Part shown: positions 5,363-5,402 of the stretch, one piece after another
Numbering within the stretch: the stretch's first letter is position 1
Layout of the letters: every line of letters begins with the position of its first letter
NCBI GenBank assembly: GCA_020062205.1
Contig: JAGUWT010000199.1
Coordinates: forward strand, 1-5,402
From: Thermodesulfovibrionales bacterium
GTDB taxonomy: Bacteria; Nitrospirota; Thermodesulfovibrionia; Thermodesulfovibrionales; SM23-35
Direction of reading: 5' to 3'
Length of the DNA stretch: 5,402 nt
Notes under the pieces: generated by a model
Database searches by the model: none
What the model was told of the DNA's origin: nothing
The model's input: the letters and a program-made list of their open reading frames with translations, nothing else
Translations under genes and position numbers: made by a program

Positions 5363-5402
5363 TATAATTTCCTAATGCCTTGAAAAATCAACATCTGATA
5401 GA

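Noticed and set aside
1..5402. CRISPR array, tRNA, rRNA or riboswitch
   Set aside because: I saw no regularly spaced direct repeats, cloverleaf or conserved riboswitch core on either strand. The repeats present are isolated palindromes.

Overview
The window (5402 bases, roughly 43% GC by eye) reads as chromosome from a Gram-negative bacterium. The evidence is an inner-membrane-anchored periplasmic adaptor of the RND/MacA type and two c-di-GMP synthases that begin with a seven-cysteine 'two-CW' domain, which I associate with Nitrospirota, Desulfobacterota and anammox-type Planctomycetes. Three palindromic intergenic repeats of the kind common in such genomes (a GAAGCAATC/CCTCGCAATGACA type, a TGTCA..CTGAA..TTCAG..TGACA type and an AACCACAGAG..CTCTGTGGTT type) support this. 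The phylum is inference. All genes lie on the plus strand.

Layout. Bases 1-63 hold the end of a palindromic repeat. Bases 84-2171 encode a 695-residue soluble diguanylate cyclase: two-CW, two HAMP units, PAS, GAF, GGDEF. Bases 2172-2379 hold a promoter candidate and a 73-base paired-hairpin repeat. Bases 2380-3901 are a second, paralogous gene (two-CW, two HAMP units, PAS, GGDEF) broken by two lesions: a one-base loss in an A-run near 3247-3251 and an 8-base tandem duplication at 3372-3387. Undoing both gives one continuous frame of 504 residues. Bases 3908-3985 could encode a 25-residue signal-peptide-like peptide whose stop codon directly abuts the next start. Bases 3986-5239 encode the membrane fusion protein. 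Bases 5240-5402 hold no gene, only a third palindromic repeat.

How it fits together. The two cyclase genes share about 73% identity over their first 210 residues (hand count) and then diverge at the REITERK linker, so one sensory front end has been joined to two different PAS/GGDEF back ends. In the first gene, base composition rises sharply at about base 1140, where the GAF-GGDEF part begins, suggesting that this half was acquired separately. Both cyclases keep a GG(D/E)EF active site and an RxxD inhibitory site. With seven conserved cysteines, tandem HAMP units and no membrane segment, they look like cytoplasmic sensors, perhaps of redox state or a metal, that control c-di-GMP. The adaptor gene is packed closely behind the broken cyclase, but no transporter or outer-membrane partner is visible here.

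I do not see a wholly new system. The points most worth following are the double lesion in the second cyclase, the modular reshuffling around the two-CW/HAMP front end, the repeat that forms the leader of the second gene, and the minimal peptide in front of the adaptor.
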